64,000 nt of DNA from contig OX344752.2 in NCBI GenBank assembly GCA_947034885.2, positions 744,001-808,000 on the forward strand. The letters are read 5' to 3'. Below, one piece after another: positions 35,341 to 48,896 of this stretch (position 1 is the first letter of the stretch; every line of letters starts with the position of its first letter). Under the pieces are notes generated by a model. It searched no databases. It worked only from the letters and a program-made list of their open reading frames with translations, and was not told where the DNA came from. The translations under genes were made by a program, and so were the position numbers. This DNA comes from Thuidium tamariscinum. Lineage: Eukaryota; Streptophyta; Bryopsida; Hypnales; Thuidiaceae.

Positions 35341-38300
35341 AACTAGATGCAGCATTGCTAGAAAATTAGGAATAGACGTGTATGATCTAGGTAAAAATTA
35401 ATTATACCACCTCTGCAACCATTAGTTTTTGGACATCATTAGTATAAAGCTTTGGGTTGGAGCATTCTTTAGATTATATAGGATGATACATAGGTTACCT
35501 TACTCTAACTTCAAGGTGATTCAAAATTTGGTACAAAAGAAGGACAACATACTCAACTTGGGCTAAGAAGAAAGCAACCTAAATTCCTCAAAAATATTTA
35601 ATTTACACCCTTGCTACATATATTGTAACAATTTTACATCATACAAATTGAAGATTGATTAACTTAGCAACAAGTAGCCGTAAGTATGACCTACGGGTAG
35701 ATTACACACGTAAGAAGTAATTTCTTGGTGTAAAATTGCAAAACCACGTTGCAATGCTAATTGCTGCAATATTTGAATATTTTTCAAATTTGTACTTAAT
35801 ATCAATGATTGCAAATTAACTATATAACCAAATCTAGAACCAAACGTGATCTTGAAAATAACAAGCTGTATGGATATGAATTTAATCAAATCATGAGTTG
35901 CACAAAATATTAAAAAAAACATACTTGATCAAGCCAACCAAAGGCAAGCTTGCTACTTTTTCATCTCTTTCCATTGATACAAACACCACCCAAAGGGAGG
36001 AAGGTAAGACACTTAGAAAAGCTGAAAAGGTATAACCAACAAGGTGCAAATAAATTCATGGAAAGAAGATACATATGACCAGAAATGGTTAAATACAAAC
36101 CTATAATTTAATTCAAACTCAAGGAACTACTTCTCATCTAACAATCTTTGAACTTCACAACTAGCCTTAAATTATTCAATTCTAATCATAAATTGATCAC
36201 CAAGTCACAATCAAGCAAAAACCTACAATCAAACCCTTGCTATGTGCTTAAATATAAATATAAGCTCACCTAAATTGTTTCGATTGAACTAGTCAAGAAT
36301 GGAAACTTTTAATATACTAGTGTAGTATTTTTAATACAACCACCCCAAGTCACAAGAAGAAGAGATACTTTAAACTCAGATGAAAGTTCAAAGAAATAGT
36401 AGTCATCTACAGTAGCCACCAATTTCACTAGGTATAATCATTAATTTTGGCTCATCATTTTCAAGAAAGAACTTTTTTACATAGGTAAAATTATTATGAC
36501 ATGATAATAGAATCATACCATAGCATCATTGCAAAAAATACCAATCCTATTTTATGTCACAATTGGAGTACTAGATGTTGTTATTATTAGTTATATTTTT
36601 GAAGCACAAGTCCAATGAACATGAAATTTCTATTCAAGAAACTTTATTATAGTTACAATTATAGTTACATATACTAACACCTCACCAATTGCCCTAGTAT
36701 TTAATCCAAAATGTAGAAAGAATTCCAAAGGCAAGATGTTCAATTATGCCATCAAAAGGGGGCTTAACCAACGTGACACACAAGTTGGACCACGAGTTTA
36801 GCTTGCCCACCTTTGATGGCACAAGAAGCCTAACGACAATGTGACCTAGATGAAGTGGCAATCAAAAGAAGTGTGGTTGTCTATCCACCCACAATAAGAG
36901 ATCTAAACAATAGTTAGTATAAGTGCACTTAGTACACTTACAACAAAATTTTAAAAGTGTGACCTACCTTTGCTAGTAAGAGTCGCTTGTTTGGAGTTGT
37001 GGTGGTTGCTATCATAAGTGCTTGAAAATTTTAGAGATTGAAGCCCTCTCTAACTTTTTTTTAAAGATGAGAGAGATCCTCATTGAATTTGACTATTGTC
37101 TCTATTTTTTCTACTTTCTAGAATCTAAATTTGAGAATGCATGCTTTGAGTAGTAAAGAAATAACTTAGTACAAGGTTTCTTGATTGGTGAAGAGAAGTC
37201 AAGCTACAAGCAAATTCAATCAACAAGAATTTGAGGTGTTATAAAAATCGTGTACAAACTTTGAAATAAGGCAATCTCAATTACTTTGAGTTATCCCTAA
37301 AAACTTATTTCATTTTAATTTCCTTTAGAAATCATATTGAAGATGCTTGTGCTCTAAATGATACATTCTTTTTAAAAGATTGCATCTCAAATTAGTTCTC
37401 CCATTAAAAATAACTGAGTTGACCTATTAATTATTTTTCCCTTGTATAGTTATTGACGAGGTCGTCTTCGCTCCAAGTGTAAGATATGTTGCTTTTTAAG
37501 TGATGAAAACAATAGGGGATGCCTTTAGCATTGCTAAGAATGTCTTTCAACAAATTTTCACAATTGTGAAACTTACTATGAGTGTTTCTTCTCCTTTGGC
37601 TATTCCAATGTCATCAACCAATTCAACAGAAGACTCAAGGTGATAGTAGTTTGGATGATTGATGATATGCTCTCTAGGCATGATTAGTGACCAATTTTTT
37701 TGGGTGCATTCTACTCCATACAAGTGCAATATCACATTCTTTTAAGGAACAAAATCAATAAATATATACACTAGCATTAATCCAAGCATTTAAATATTCA
37801 AAAGTCACCATACAACACTAATACTTATTTAGTACTCTACTTACTAGATTTTTAGCTATTTAATGCTATTCACGTGGTGTAGAAGTGAAGTGGTGAATTC
37901 TTTTTCATTCCTCATGTAAAATCAACTCAAAAACTTACCCCAATTAATTGTCTTCACAATGCATATTGGCTCTCCAAACTTGGAAGTGTAATTGAAAAGT
38001 GCAATGACAAAAATTCCAAGTTTATGAACAATAAAGAACTTTAAATAATTATGTGGTGATATGTCATGATTGACATGTTCATGTACATAGTTCATTATGT
38101 ATGATCCTACATCATTCATGTCATGAGATTGTAGTTGCAATTGTTGAAAAAATTTCTCATTCAATCTTATTCAAGACTAACTAAATTTATGTGCTTGTTT
38201 GAAAGTTCAATAATAAGAGATTAAGACAAGAAGATTCAAGCATTGTTGAAGTTCTGAAATTATTGTAAGCACTTTCAATTAAAATTTCAAATCAATAATA

Positions 38301-39195
38301 TTAGAGATTCAATTAACAAGTGTTTGTTGCAATGTCCCTAGTCATAAATTTGGGTCTTAGTAGCTGAAGTTGCAATCAAATTGCATTTGGACATAATAGG
38401 TACATGGTGATTGAATATGTACAAAGATCATTAAGAGAGATTGATCATCAACAAACTTTGCCTCATTCTAAGATGTGTCAAGAAGTCTTAATATTATGTC
38501 AAGTAGAAATGAAATACTACTTTGCACCAATGTAACAATATGTAAATGTCCATGATGTAATTGATCAAGTTTTCTATTTCTACCAATAATAGAAAGAAGA
38601 TTAGTAGCTATGATGTTTGTAAGCTATAATCAATTGTTTTTCAAGTCTTCATACACAAACAAAGAAGTCTTCTAGTTTTTTAATATATTTAGAAGATCGG
38701 TAAATATTATAGATATTTTTTGCAATAATGCACTTATTTAGCAAAAGTTGACAAAATTGAATTACTTGAATCAACTGCAACCATCAAAGCTCAAAACAAT
38801 CTAGACGTAGTCTTATTAATTAGTAGTAGTAATAAGATCAATACCTACTATATGTTACCAACATTTCTATATAAACAATGTCATTCAATGGAATTCTCTA
38901 TGCTCGGTAGGATTCTTCTAAGTGCCAAAGGCTCTTCAAAGCAATTTCCTTTGTCCAAGACCATTAGAAGGGCTTTGTATGCAATGCTATCAAGAATTAT
39001 TCCCAATGCATCCACCTCTCCAAACTCAAATTCTACAAATTCAAATATAACCAAAGATGTCTTCAACAATGAGGGTTCCAAACCTTAGCATTGGCAGACA
39101 TCAATGATAGCAATGGCTACGTACAACTCCAACAAAGCTTCTAGAATTGTGCTTTAGATAATTTGTTGTAAATGTACTAAGTACATTTGCAACAA
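35341..39195. other. AT-rich intergenic, no gene supported
   Basis: Only short frames without motifs. The two overlapping frames near 38852-39088 read like protein on both strands but have no start context, splice support or recognisable domain. A hairpin of the type TTGTTGTAAATGTACT/AGTACATTTGCAACAA lies at about 39162-39194, just before a GCTAG-ended element. Confidence 0.3.
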
Positions 39196-40003
39196 TGCTA
39201 GTTTGTGAGCCTAAAAGCATGAGCTTGAGAGTTGTGAGTGTAAATCTTGTGAACCCAGAGCATTAACAAAAAAAACTTTGAAATTTTTTGGCCAAAAGAG
39301 AGAAAAGTCATTTAAAAAAATTCTATTTAAAATAAAATTTTAGCCCTATGAATGTGGATCTATGACTGTGGACCTATGACCATGGTTAACAAATTTTAAA
39401 ATTCCAAATCCTAGTATCTGCAAAGGGCTTCTCAATACATTCTAATTTTTTTTTTAATTTTTTAATTTTTTTGAGGTTCAACCAACAAAGGGGATTTTGT
39501 ACTGAGAAGGGTTTTATTGGGTAACAAAGTCACAATTTTTTTTTAACTTAAAAAAAACAAAATTTGCAACTCCATCACCTTCCAATTGATCTCTTGGTAT
39601 TGAGAGAAGTGTGTAAGGGGTGACGAAGTTGCAAAAAAAGTGAACTAGTGACACAATTACAAAAAGAAATTTGAAAAAAATGAAAGATAAGTTTTGAGAG
39701 CTCCAAGCCCATCTACCTCATTGGGGCTTCTCGATATCAAGAGTGGTTTGTGAAGGTGACAAAGTTGCAAAAGAAAATGAAAAATGGAAAAGGAATTGAA
39801 AAAAACTTTGAATTTAAAAAATACATAAAAAAAGTTTTGAAAGTTACAAATTTCAAATTCCATAGGGGGTTATTAGCTATAAAAATCCTAAATTCCTAAA
39901 TCATGGTAATAGGTCCACATCCTAAAAATTATCAAAAATTTCACTAAAAATTAGAGGCTCATAGCTTCATAGGCTCATGCTCTAAGGCTAAAAAAAATAG
40001 CAC
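39196..40003. mobile_element. GCTAG-ended element, long member
   Basis: Left end GCTAGTTTGTGAGCCTAA followed by AGCATGAGC; right end on the minus strand GCTATTTTTTTTAGCCTTAG followed by AGCATGAGCC. About 808 bp. The ends match the 223-bp MITE at 32813. The interior holds a repeated motif (GTGACAAAGTTGCAAAA...GAA) and no coding frame. Confidence 0.5.
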
Positions 40004-40539
40004 TCTTGGTACATTTGTCTTCTCATTCAAGTTTCTCGTTGTGGATGGACAAACAATTGCACCTTTATTGACTGTTGTTTTATTAAAGTCACATCATTGT
40101 CAAATGTTGGATTCCATTAGAAGTAGGCAAGCCAAGTATGTGGTCTAGCTAACCCACGTGCCATGTCAACTAGGCCTACCTTTAATAGTAAAATTTAACA
40201 TCCTGCATTCCAAAGCAAGATTCAAAAAATTGAACATGGAGGCAAATAAGTTGGCATGAGACCTAACCCAATCCAAACCTTGCTACGATACTCTTTACAA
40301 TTTGGCACCCTTGATTCCATTCTTATATTGGAATTACTATAAAGATTTTTTGACACTCCATGTATATTTTCCAATTCTAGCACTTGCTTTTCTTATACAT
40401 TTTTTTTTCTTTCAAGGTTTGTTGCAATCAAAATTTGGCTACTATGTTGTATACTTTTGTCTCTTTTGTCACCATTGGAGGAGTAAGATTTAACATTTGT
40501 TGTTTCCTTGATGCACAAAGTCTATGATTGAAGTTAGAC

Positions 40540-41470
40540 AATCTACCTCTAGAACCATGGAGGACTCTTGGTTGACTCATCTTCAAGACATTTATCCAAA
40601 TTTGAAAGTTTGTGTGAATGACAATTGTAAGGGTAGGTACACCTTCTTACTAGGGTTGCTAGGCCCTACTAAAGTTGGTCCTCAAAATGATGACGGGTGG
40701 TTTGCAAGTGATTTTGCCCTCGTACATTTGTTGTATAGAAAAATTGTAATTGAGCAATGTTGGTAACATACATTGACCTATGAAGGAGGTAGAAACACAA
40801 GGACCCTACCTATGGGATCATCCCAAAAAAGACAGGATAGTTGTCTTTTTAAGAGATAATTCTATAGTGTTTGCAACTCCTAAGGTTTAATTGTCAAGTT
40901 CAAGAGCAAACTCCAAGAGATGTTAGCTTCTAATTAAGGGAATTGAGTATTGTTTATTCTTCTTGATTTTTGCACATAGAGAGATAGCTAATTCTTCAAG
41001 AATTTTTATAGATGCTGACATCTATGATAGTTTGGGCATATTGACTATGTCAAGGAGGTCAATGATCTACTGCAATTCTTGTCAAGTGAACCTTGAGTAA
41101 CTACTATAAAAAATGATGTTTATAATGATAAATTTTAGGTAACATCCAATTTAACAACCAATGTTTTTATGTCAACAATAATATCCACCATAATATCTTG
41201 AATTTTTTATGTCCACTATAACATCATAATGTTATGGTGGATGTTATTGTCAACATAAAATCATGGATTGTTAAATTGAATGTCACCTAAAATCTGTCAT
41301 CCAAAAAATATATTTCTTATATTGATAGAATCTAGAAGAAAATAATTGTAATGTAAATGAATATGATTGTTTGACCAAAAAAATTGGTAGTTTCTAAGGC
41401 TCTTTAGCTTGACGTAAATGTTGTCCAATCAACAGATAGGCTATCCAAACTCATAGATATAGATTTCTTT
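40540..41470 (+). repeat. Old repeated coding-like sequence R2, copy with insertion
   Basis: The first part reads as an open frame including WLTHLQDIYPNLKVCVND and PQNDDGWFASDF, and the same blocks recur in worn form near 42215-42380. The copy is split at 41101-41328 by a CACTA-like foldback element; the text resumes with TAGTTTCTAAGGC, which also occurs near 43846. Protein family not recognised; this could be a host gene duplicate or part of an unknown element. Confidence 0.45.
41101..41328. mobile_element. CACTA-like foldback MITE inside R2
   Basis: The ends read CTACTATAAAAAATG and, on the minus strand, CTATCAATATAAGAAAT, then both carry ATTTTAGGT and CAATTTAACAA. The centre has ATGTTATGGTGGATGTTATT matching CACCATAAT on the other arm. 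It interrupts the R2 copy at 40540-41470. Confidence 0.6.
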
Positions 41471-42199
41471 TTAAATTGCCAAATGTAAATCACATGACCG
41501 TCATATGTCCTATCATTGACGGACATCCCTCTCTCAACTCCTATCCTAGACTAATTATCAATTGTGACATAGTCAAAGTACATAGATGAGGTTTTTATAG
41601 TTCTCTTGAACATCTCTCATTCAATCTCCATTGCATTTCATTTTAAAATAAACACCACAAGCTTCTTCACAACAAAAAGCTTTAACACCTTTTTTTACAA
41701 AAGTATTCAAAGAGTCAAGATGAACTATGAGATCACTTGTGCACAATTTTTAGTTTCACAATCTCCAATTGCATTGTTGTATACTCTACTATATGGATAT
41801 CCTCAATACAATCAAATTGCTCATATATCCCATAAAACTCTTCATGCATCTCTCTACAAGTGTCTTTTCAACTCTTATTTAGCAATGTGAATACTTGAGA
41901 GACTAAGTATCATGCAACTATAGAACACTAGCCCTACTAGCATAGAGTTGTTCTACAAAGCCCTTATTCTTATCTATCACTTCCACAAGAACAACACCTT
42001 TATTAAGGGCCAAACTGTTATAACACCTAACAATAAATGGCACTAACCTACCAACCAACTCATCTACACCTATGTAAAGTAAATTAGAGCCCCAATTCAA
42101 CTGCAAATCCTTCATGCATTGTTGTAAGCAACTTTGACAAATCAACCCATGTAAAGGTACATCTTGATGTCTCTTGAGCTACTTTTTAATGGATACAAC
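41471..42199. other. AT-rich intergenic, no gene supported
   Basis: Frames at 41606-41890 (plus) and 41918-42145 (minus) have no recognisable domain. They may be worn parts of the R2 neighbourhood. Confidence 0.3.
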
Positions 42200-43800
42200 C
42201 TCAACATTACTTCAAATTTGCAAATTGGTATAAATGAAAGATGTAAGGGGATTACTACAATTGTTGGGATCTAATGAAGCTAGTCCTCAAGATAGCAACC
42301 ATTGATTTGACAGTGATTTTGTCCTTGCATATTATTTTTTTCTATGCGGAAATAGCAAATGAATAATGTTGGATAGTTGATCTCGTAGAGGGGATAGATT
42401 AACCCATTAACGTCCGTGGTCGATTTGGGGTGTGTGTAGTTTTTGTATACAATTCTAAAAAGTGCCATTTTGTGCCCTTTCAAAAGATGTAATTTTAGAT
42501 CGGATTGAATAAATAAGTTCCATGGGGTAGGTCCTTGAACCACACAAAAAATGAAAGTGATCCATTGGTTCACATCTTTGTAATTACTCTTCAAAGATTG
42601 ATTTGTTGTAAAACACCCTTTAGCACCAGTGCTAAATAGGGTTTGCTACAATTGGGTGTGAATTTGAATGTATGGTCCGGAAATTGACCAAAAACCTTTG
42701 GACTAATTCCTTTACACATATACATAATTGTCCTTTATATTAAATATGCATTTCTCATTGAGAATTCTAATATGAAAGGTTAGGCCATTTCAAGTTTGGA
42801 CAAGCACAACTCATTCATTTGTTCACACATTATCTTGAAGTTGGTTTTGTTAAAAGCGTATGAAGACACTTTAAATGCTTTCTTCTCTAAATTTTTTGAA
42901 ATCAAATGTTCTACAAATTGTAGGAAACAAAAAGTCCTGAAATCGACCAAAAAGTGATTGACTAGTCCTTAATGGGTTAAGCAAGAGAGTCCTACCTTCA
43001 ATTGGAGTCATCCCAAAGAAAACAAGACAATTATCTTTTCAAAAGATGATTGAAAATTCTAGACTATGTGCAATTCCTAGACTTTAATTGAATTCAAGAA
43101 CAAATTTCAAGAGATAAAACTTGTATGGAAGTTGATGATAGATTGTTCCTTCTAACTTTTGTACATAGAGAGAAAGTTGATACTTCAAGAATTTTAGATG
43201 ACATGAAAGACAATCATGGCATATGAATTGTTGAAGAGGTCAATGTTTGATATGCTACAATCGCTTTTAGGTCAACACCTAGTAATACAAATCACACATG
43301 TTTGCTATTCAAGGATATGCCACAATGGCTTCTCTATTGGAATGTTAAAGTAGGTGGTTGCAAATTCAAGAGAAGAAAATCTCTCTTCTTTTCTCTATTA
43401 CAATTTGAAATGAGTTTAGGCGCTTATTTCAAAGATAGAGTGTATTACAAGCTAAATTGGCATGGATTTGAGTGGTTAGTGAGGAATTCCTAGAAAATAA
43501 TATGTTTAGATAATGGAATGAAAAAATTAAAGAACATGTTTTAGACATGTTCATATTTCACCTTGTACTCAACACATGTCCACATGTACCAAAAGGAGGT
43601 ATTGGAGACAAATGTGCTACGGAAGTATTGAATTTTAGAGTGAAGGTTAGGATGTATAATTAAGTCATGAAAAGAATCCTACCAACTCAATTCTAAATAG
43701 ATCTTTAGGGTTTCATGACATCATGATGTCAAGATGTCAGTTGGAATGCTAGCCTTCAACCCAAAAGTCTGTCATGATAGGATCAAGATGAAAATATATG
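42200..43800 (+). repeat. Old repeated coding-like sequence R2, copy split by family C element
   Basis: This copy matches 40540-41470 and the minus copy at 34624-35340. Its 5' part (42200-42398) ends at TTAA, where the 582-bp element at 42399-42980 sits; the text resumes with GCAAGAGAGTCCTACC, matching ACAAGGACCCTACC in the sister copy. Later blocks include TAGATTGTTCCTTCTAAC and GGTATTGGAGACAAAT. It is strongly eroded. Confidence 0.5.
42399..42980. mobile_element. TTAA-type non-autonomous element, family C
   Basis: TTAA lies at 42399-42402 and 42977-42980. Both inverted ends read TTAACCCATTAA, and further in both arms carry GGTCGATTT. It is 582 bp without a coding frame and interrupts an R2 copy whose relative at 40.8 kb lacks it. 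Confidence 0.72.
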
Positions 43801-44762
43801 CATTTTGAATGCATATGATTGTTTAACTAAATGACTTAGTAGTTTCTAAGGCCATCCATTTGACAGACAAGCCATTAGACTAATAGATGTCGGTTAAAAA
43901 AACATTTTGGCACATGTGATTTCATTACATCATGACACATCTTGTCCAATGCTGACAAACATCTTAATACAGAAAGCCCACATCATGTCTAAATAGAAAA
44001 TCCTAATTTTAGACTTTGCAAGAAGTGTATTTATCTATTTTATTGGTGGTTCATCCATATTGAAGCTTTTGAAAGAGATGCTTGCAAAAAAATTACCTCG
44101 CTTGATGCATTATTTTTCTACTTGTAACCTTGAATTGCCTAATGTAGCAAATAGTATACATGTATTTAGATTGGCACGATTAAATAATTAGGGCTTCACT
44201 TCCAAAGAGTAGTTGGAAAGGTTGAATCTTTTGTTGAAATACAAAGTTTTGAAGGATTGAAGAGTAGAATTAAAGCGTTCTAAGTTTTTTGAAGGTTCTT
44301 TGTATATGCTCAATTTTCAATTCCAAGCAATGGTTGAAGATTATAGATTTGGGATTTTTTCCAATTTTTCACATAGTGAGTTCTATCATGCCATTTGGTG
44401 AACCATCCCCCCCCCCCCCCCCCCAATCAAACCCTTAGTATATTGATATAGAAAACCAATCTTATATGTTGCTTAGACAACATTTATGGTGAAATTTGAT
44501 ATTGGGTGGTTCAAAACCTATCTTTTTGTGTATGTAAATGGTCATAAAATAAACTTTGGTGTAGGAGAGGCTAATAACTAGACCACATTCCTACTAGGAC
44601 TCCGATTGAATTTGAAATTGAAAAGTTGAATGTTCTCCAAGATTCAATTAGGTATTCCAAACATTGATATTTTTTTTGATGAAGTCCAAGATTGAAAGCT
44701 TACTTGAGACTATATGTAGGAAGTTAGGAACCCTTGACTATTTTATTAAATAGTAAAGAGGG
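43801..44762. other. AT-rich intergenic with a poly(C) run
   Basis: No gene is supported. A run of 18 C lies at 44407-44424. Confidence 0.35.
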
Positions 44763-45001
44763 TTAATACTATTATGTGAGCCTAAGAGTGTGAACTTATA
44801 AACCTAAAAGAGAACGTAACTATGGTATAGGTGTCTATAGTTAGTATAGAAACTTTCTATAATCATATTGCAACTATGCTATAAAAACCTATGTTATAAG
44901 TGTTTAAATAATAATTACTTTCAATAGTTGTTGTATATCTACTTATATACATACTTAAGGCTTACATGCTCACATTTTCATACTCATACTAACATTGTTG
45001 G
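44763..45001. mobile_element. GCTAG-family MITE, diverged copy
   Basis: The order of motifs matches 32813-33035: GTGAGCCTAAGAGTGTGA, GGTATAGGTG, then TGTATATCTACTTATATACAT, GGCTTACATGCTCAC and ACTAACATTGTTG at the right. The outer ends are worn. Confidence 0.55.
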
Positions 45002-45563
45002 GTGGTAAAGAACAAAATTCATTGCCCAATAAACTATTGCTCACTTGCATTCAACAGAAATTTAGCCCTAATGCATTGTCTTGTTGAACATGTGGACCTA
45101 CATGCTATATGAACCTTGAGCCCTCTGTGTACACTTGAACCCCTCTCACTGGCCCTTGCTGCTTCAGCTTGTTATAAAAACCATTATTATCAATTTGGAT
45201 GTGTATTAGTATTTCAAATTATTTCAAATTAAGATTTTATCTAAATATAAAATTATAAAGTAAATTATTCTCAAGTGAATTTTAATTCTTTTGAATGAAA
45301 TTCAAAGAAAGTTTAAAACTTGAACAACATCAAACTTTTCAGCAATTTTGATATTAAATTTTCCAAAATGAACTCACCAATTTTTTTAACGTATAAAATT
45401 ATTTTTCAAAAGCTTGAAAATGTTGAAAATTTTACCATATTTTACATTCTTTTTCACTTGGATATTTTTTGTTTTGCAATCAAACAAAATTTCCATTTGT
45501 TTCAAATAAAGAAAGATAGCATGCATTACTTTGATAGTGAAGTGTGAGTTGTTGTACAATAAT

Positions 45564-45680
45564 GCTCGTAGGTAAGCACATAACCATGAGTCTATGAGCC
45601 TTAAGCCTAATTGTAATTATGTACTTATAACCATTTGAAGGTGTTCATAACATATATACCTATATTATATGTATAGTGGG
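45564..45680. mobile_element. GCTAG-family fragment
   Basis: Starts GCTCGTAGGTAAGCACATAA and carries CATGAGTCTATGAGCCTTAA and CATATATACCTATATTATA, as in the fuller copies. It has no matching right end. Confidence 0.4.
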
Positions 45681-45699
45681 GTATCAATCAAAATGGTGT

Positions 45700-46247
45700 T
45701 TTCGAATTTGTAGTGAAAGAAATTTCAATACTACCAACTTTGATAGCCTCTTGAGAGGTGAAAAAGTTTCTATTGTACCATAAATTTGTTTTTAACAAGA
45801 TCACCTTTAAATTAATGGTATGTGTGCTGAATTTCAACACCAAGAAATTTACACAAAAAAAGATATTCAAAATCTACCAACATGTATAGCTATGAGAAAA
45901 ATTTCACTACTTTCACCTTTAATACCCTCCCAAGGATTGAATTTTTTTGGTTTTTGCCATAAAATTTTTGGTATGAGATAAAATCTTTATTTTTTATATG
46001 TGTAAAAAATTTCAAGGTCAAAATATTAATAAAAAAAAGATATTCAAAATCTACCAACATGTATAGTTTTGAGAAATTTTTCACAATTGCCAACTTTGAC
46101 AGTCTTCCAAGGGTTGAAAAATTGGTTTTTTACCATGAATTTTTTGATAAATCATATCTATATATCTATAATATGTATTCTAAATTTCAAATTCAAAAGA
46201 CTTACCCAAAAAAGATATTCAAAATATCCCAACATGTGTAGTCACTA
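45700..46247 (+). repeat. ~175-bp satellite, three tandem units
   Basis: Three head-to-tail units of about 175-185 bp each end with AAAAAGATATTCAAAATCTACCA or a close variant followed by ACATGTATAG. Each begins with a CCAACTTTGA or CACCTTTAAT block and a TTGAAAA tract. The units are 60-80% alike by eye. The same family forms both arms of the foldback element at 17608-18705. Confidence 0.7.
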
Positions 46248-46620
46248 GAAGAAAACTACACTATTCATTCCCAAAATTGTGTTGAACTTGTGAAATCTGT
46301 ATTTTACTTAACAAAGATTGCGTTGGGACTGCGTTGGATTCAACATAACGTGTGGGGTGGATTGTGTTGAGTTCTCCCTCCATAATGCAAAATTTTGCGT
46401 TTCCACATTTCAACATAAAATTGAACAAGTAAAACGCAAAATGCAACAAGTAAAATGCAGAATTTCATGTTAGAATGAAAAATTCCGCATAACAAAGCGA
46501 GACTTCAACACAATCCACTCCACGCGTTACAAGGTTAAAAAGGTGGTTACAATGAATATTTTGTTATGAAAAAAGATTTGTAGGGCTAGTTGGTTTCACA
46601 TTATTCCTTCACTAGTACAA
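46248..46620. other. Region with inverted GTTGAGTT/AACTCAAC hairpin arms
   Basis: Starts CACTAGAAGAAAACTAC, like a CACTA end, but no matching right end was found. Arms at about 46340-46375 and 46498-46535 pair through GGATTGTGTTGA and TCAACACAATCC. No gene. Confidence 0.35.
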
Positions 46621-48896
46621 ATAGTGAGGCTCAATTTTAAGGCAAAAACTCATATCATGTTGGATCACATTCAGTGAAATGAAAAAAAAAATAGCATTTT
46701 TGTAAATTTTAGGGAGATGGGGGTGGAGGTGGGGGTGAAGGACTCTTTATAAGATGTGGTTGTGAGACAAGTAATTATATAGATATAGATACAAAGTAGT
46801 GATGCAATCTCCTTTGAATAAATAACTAACACATTTTGAAAAATAACATACATACAATCAACTATTGTTTATTACAACTACATTCAAACTTGAAGCCTTG
46901 AATCCTAGTTAGCACTCATAGATGAAGAAATAATGATCAAGGTTAACTAATCTTCACTTAGACCCTTTTTCACCTCTAAAAAAAATAAAAAATAATTATT
47001 AATACTAATGGAAAATTTGAAATTCATATTCGGAATCAATGACAAAAAATATATTTGAATCAATTTAAAAATTCAAAATCACCCAACTACAATTATATAT
47101 AATTTCTTACATCCATTTCTAAAAGATCTTAATTGGGGCAATAAAGGATTTATATTGTCTTGGTTGATGATTATAGAGTGGGTTTATTATTTGCCCAACC
47201 TTAGTAGCATTTTATAGTATTTGCTAGCAAATCCCAAATCTTTTGGTGTGCCAAAAAAATAAACCCTTTGTTGTTTCAAATGTCAACTTATTATTGATTA
47301 AAGACCAACTATAGTGTTTGACAGGGTTATCAAAGTCCCAAAATAGACATATTTTGTCATGTGAAAAAAAAAATTGATCCATATAAAAACAAATATTTAG
47401 AATTTTTTTGTTTAGAGCATCAATTGAGAAGTCAAGGTAAGCCATAAATTATAATTGATGATTGGACTTTTTTTAGGCTTCAAATAATATTTTAAAACCT
47501 ATCTAAGAAAAATTAGTAATGATCACATGAAGAAAAGACAAGAAAAAAATGCAAGTATACTAAAATGTTTCACATATGCATCTAAGATTACAATTTGGAT
47601 GCCATATGAATAAATTATTAATATTTTATAGTGTTAATGATAATGATACGCATATTTGAATGGATGTTAGGCTTTCAAGTTCAAAAAGTATGCACTTTAC
47701 AAAACTAAACTTAATTTCACTCATCAGAAGAAATTTGAAGGTAGTGGAGGGTCGTTTCAGGTCTATTCCCAAAACGGTTCCTAATATCGTTGGCCGCTAT
47801 CAAGCCAACATTAATCCAAAAAACACCTTATTTGGTACATCCCAAGCACTTGGACACTTATTTAATCCTCTAAAAACAAATACAATTCTTACCAGGAACT
47901 AAAATAATATCATGTATCTTTCTAAGTAATAGAAGTACAAAGTTGTATTTATCCCCATTAGCACAATTTGTTCCAAGTTGGTTCAGCATATATGTATTTT
48001 ACCTATAGATGTCTATCTTTTCAAGACAATTATAGACAACATTCACCCAACAAGTCTCTTTTGTGAAAGCAATTTTAGACAACATTCATCTAAATTGACT
48101 CCAATCACAAGAATATGTCTCCCATTTGTCTATGTGTACTCATATCAAGATCATAATAGACATTAGTCAACAATGTCAAGTAGCAATATGTATTAGAATT
48201 CTTTACAAGCAAGGTACATTGTAAAATTCCTAAAACACATAGATCAGTTGTGACACATTTAAGGATGATAAAAAGTATCTTGCATTGCATCAATCTCTAA
48301 GAGGTTTGGGACCTCAATTGTACTCATCCCAAAACCACACACAAAGTAAGGTTAGTGAGGATACATCATGTGTCTTTAGCCTACAAACACATGCTATTAC
48401 CTTCACAAGGAGAAAAATCTTATAACAACATATACAAAACACACAACAAGTCACAAGAATCTAAGTAGCATTGGTTTGTATAGAAGCCATTTTCATTGTA
48501 TAGAAGCTACAACAGCCCTCCATAGTACATAGAGAGAAACAATAACTTCAAGTTTCAAAGCATAAAAGATAATTAAGCATCTAGTTCTATTTGGCAATCT
48601 TCACTTCCTCAACAATTAGTAGAAACTTCAAGTTTTAGAGCATCAAAGCTAAGCAAACAAATATGTTTCACCATTCAAAGTAACTTGTTCAGCTAGCTAA
48701 ACTACTAAAGCTTCCCAAGAAACATTGTAAACTCAGCCAAGTACAATGTCTAGCTTCAGCCAGAAGCAACCTAACCCAGTATGAACATTTTTCGGTTAAT
48801 GAATGTGAATTTAATATGGTGTGTTAAGGCAACCACCATATCACAAAACATGTATCTCATATATTTACTAACTTATATTAGCAAGTTCAGCTGCCA
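46621..48896. other. AT-rich intergenic, no gene supported
   Basis: Contains a worn fragment of the stem-loop MITE family at about 47722-47825 (CATCAGAAGAAATTTGAAGG, then GTTTCAGGTCTATTCCC). No coding region is supported. Confidence 0.35.

Noticed and set aside
38852-39088. Frames on both strands that look protein-like
   Set aside because: Low-complexity AT-rich text with no start context, no splice support and no domain; I could not choose a strand.
46248-46620. CACTA element starting CACTAGAAGAAAA
   Set aside because: No matching right terminus or 3-bp duplication was found, so only the hairpin is described.
47660-47902. 80-codon open frame
   Set aside because: Its middle is a worn fragment of the stem-loop MITE family, so it is not a gene.
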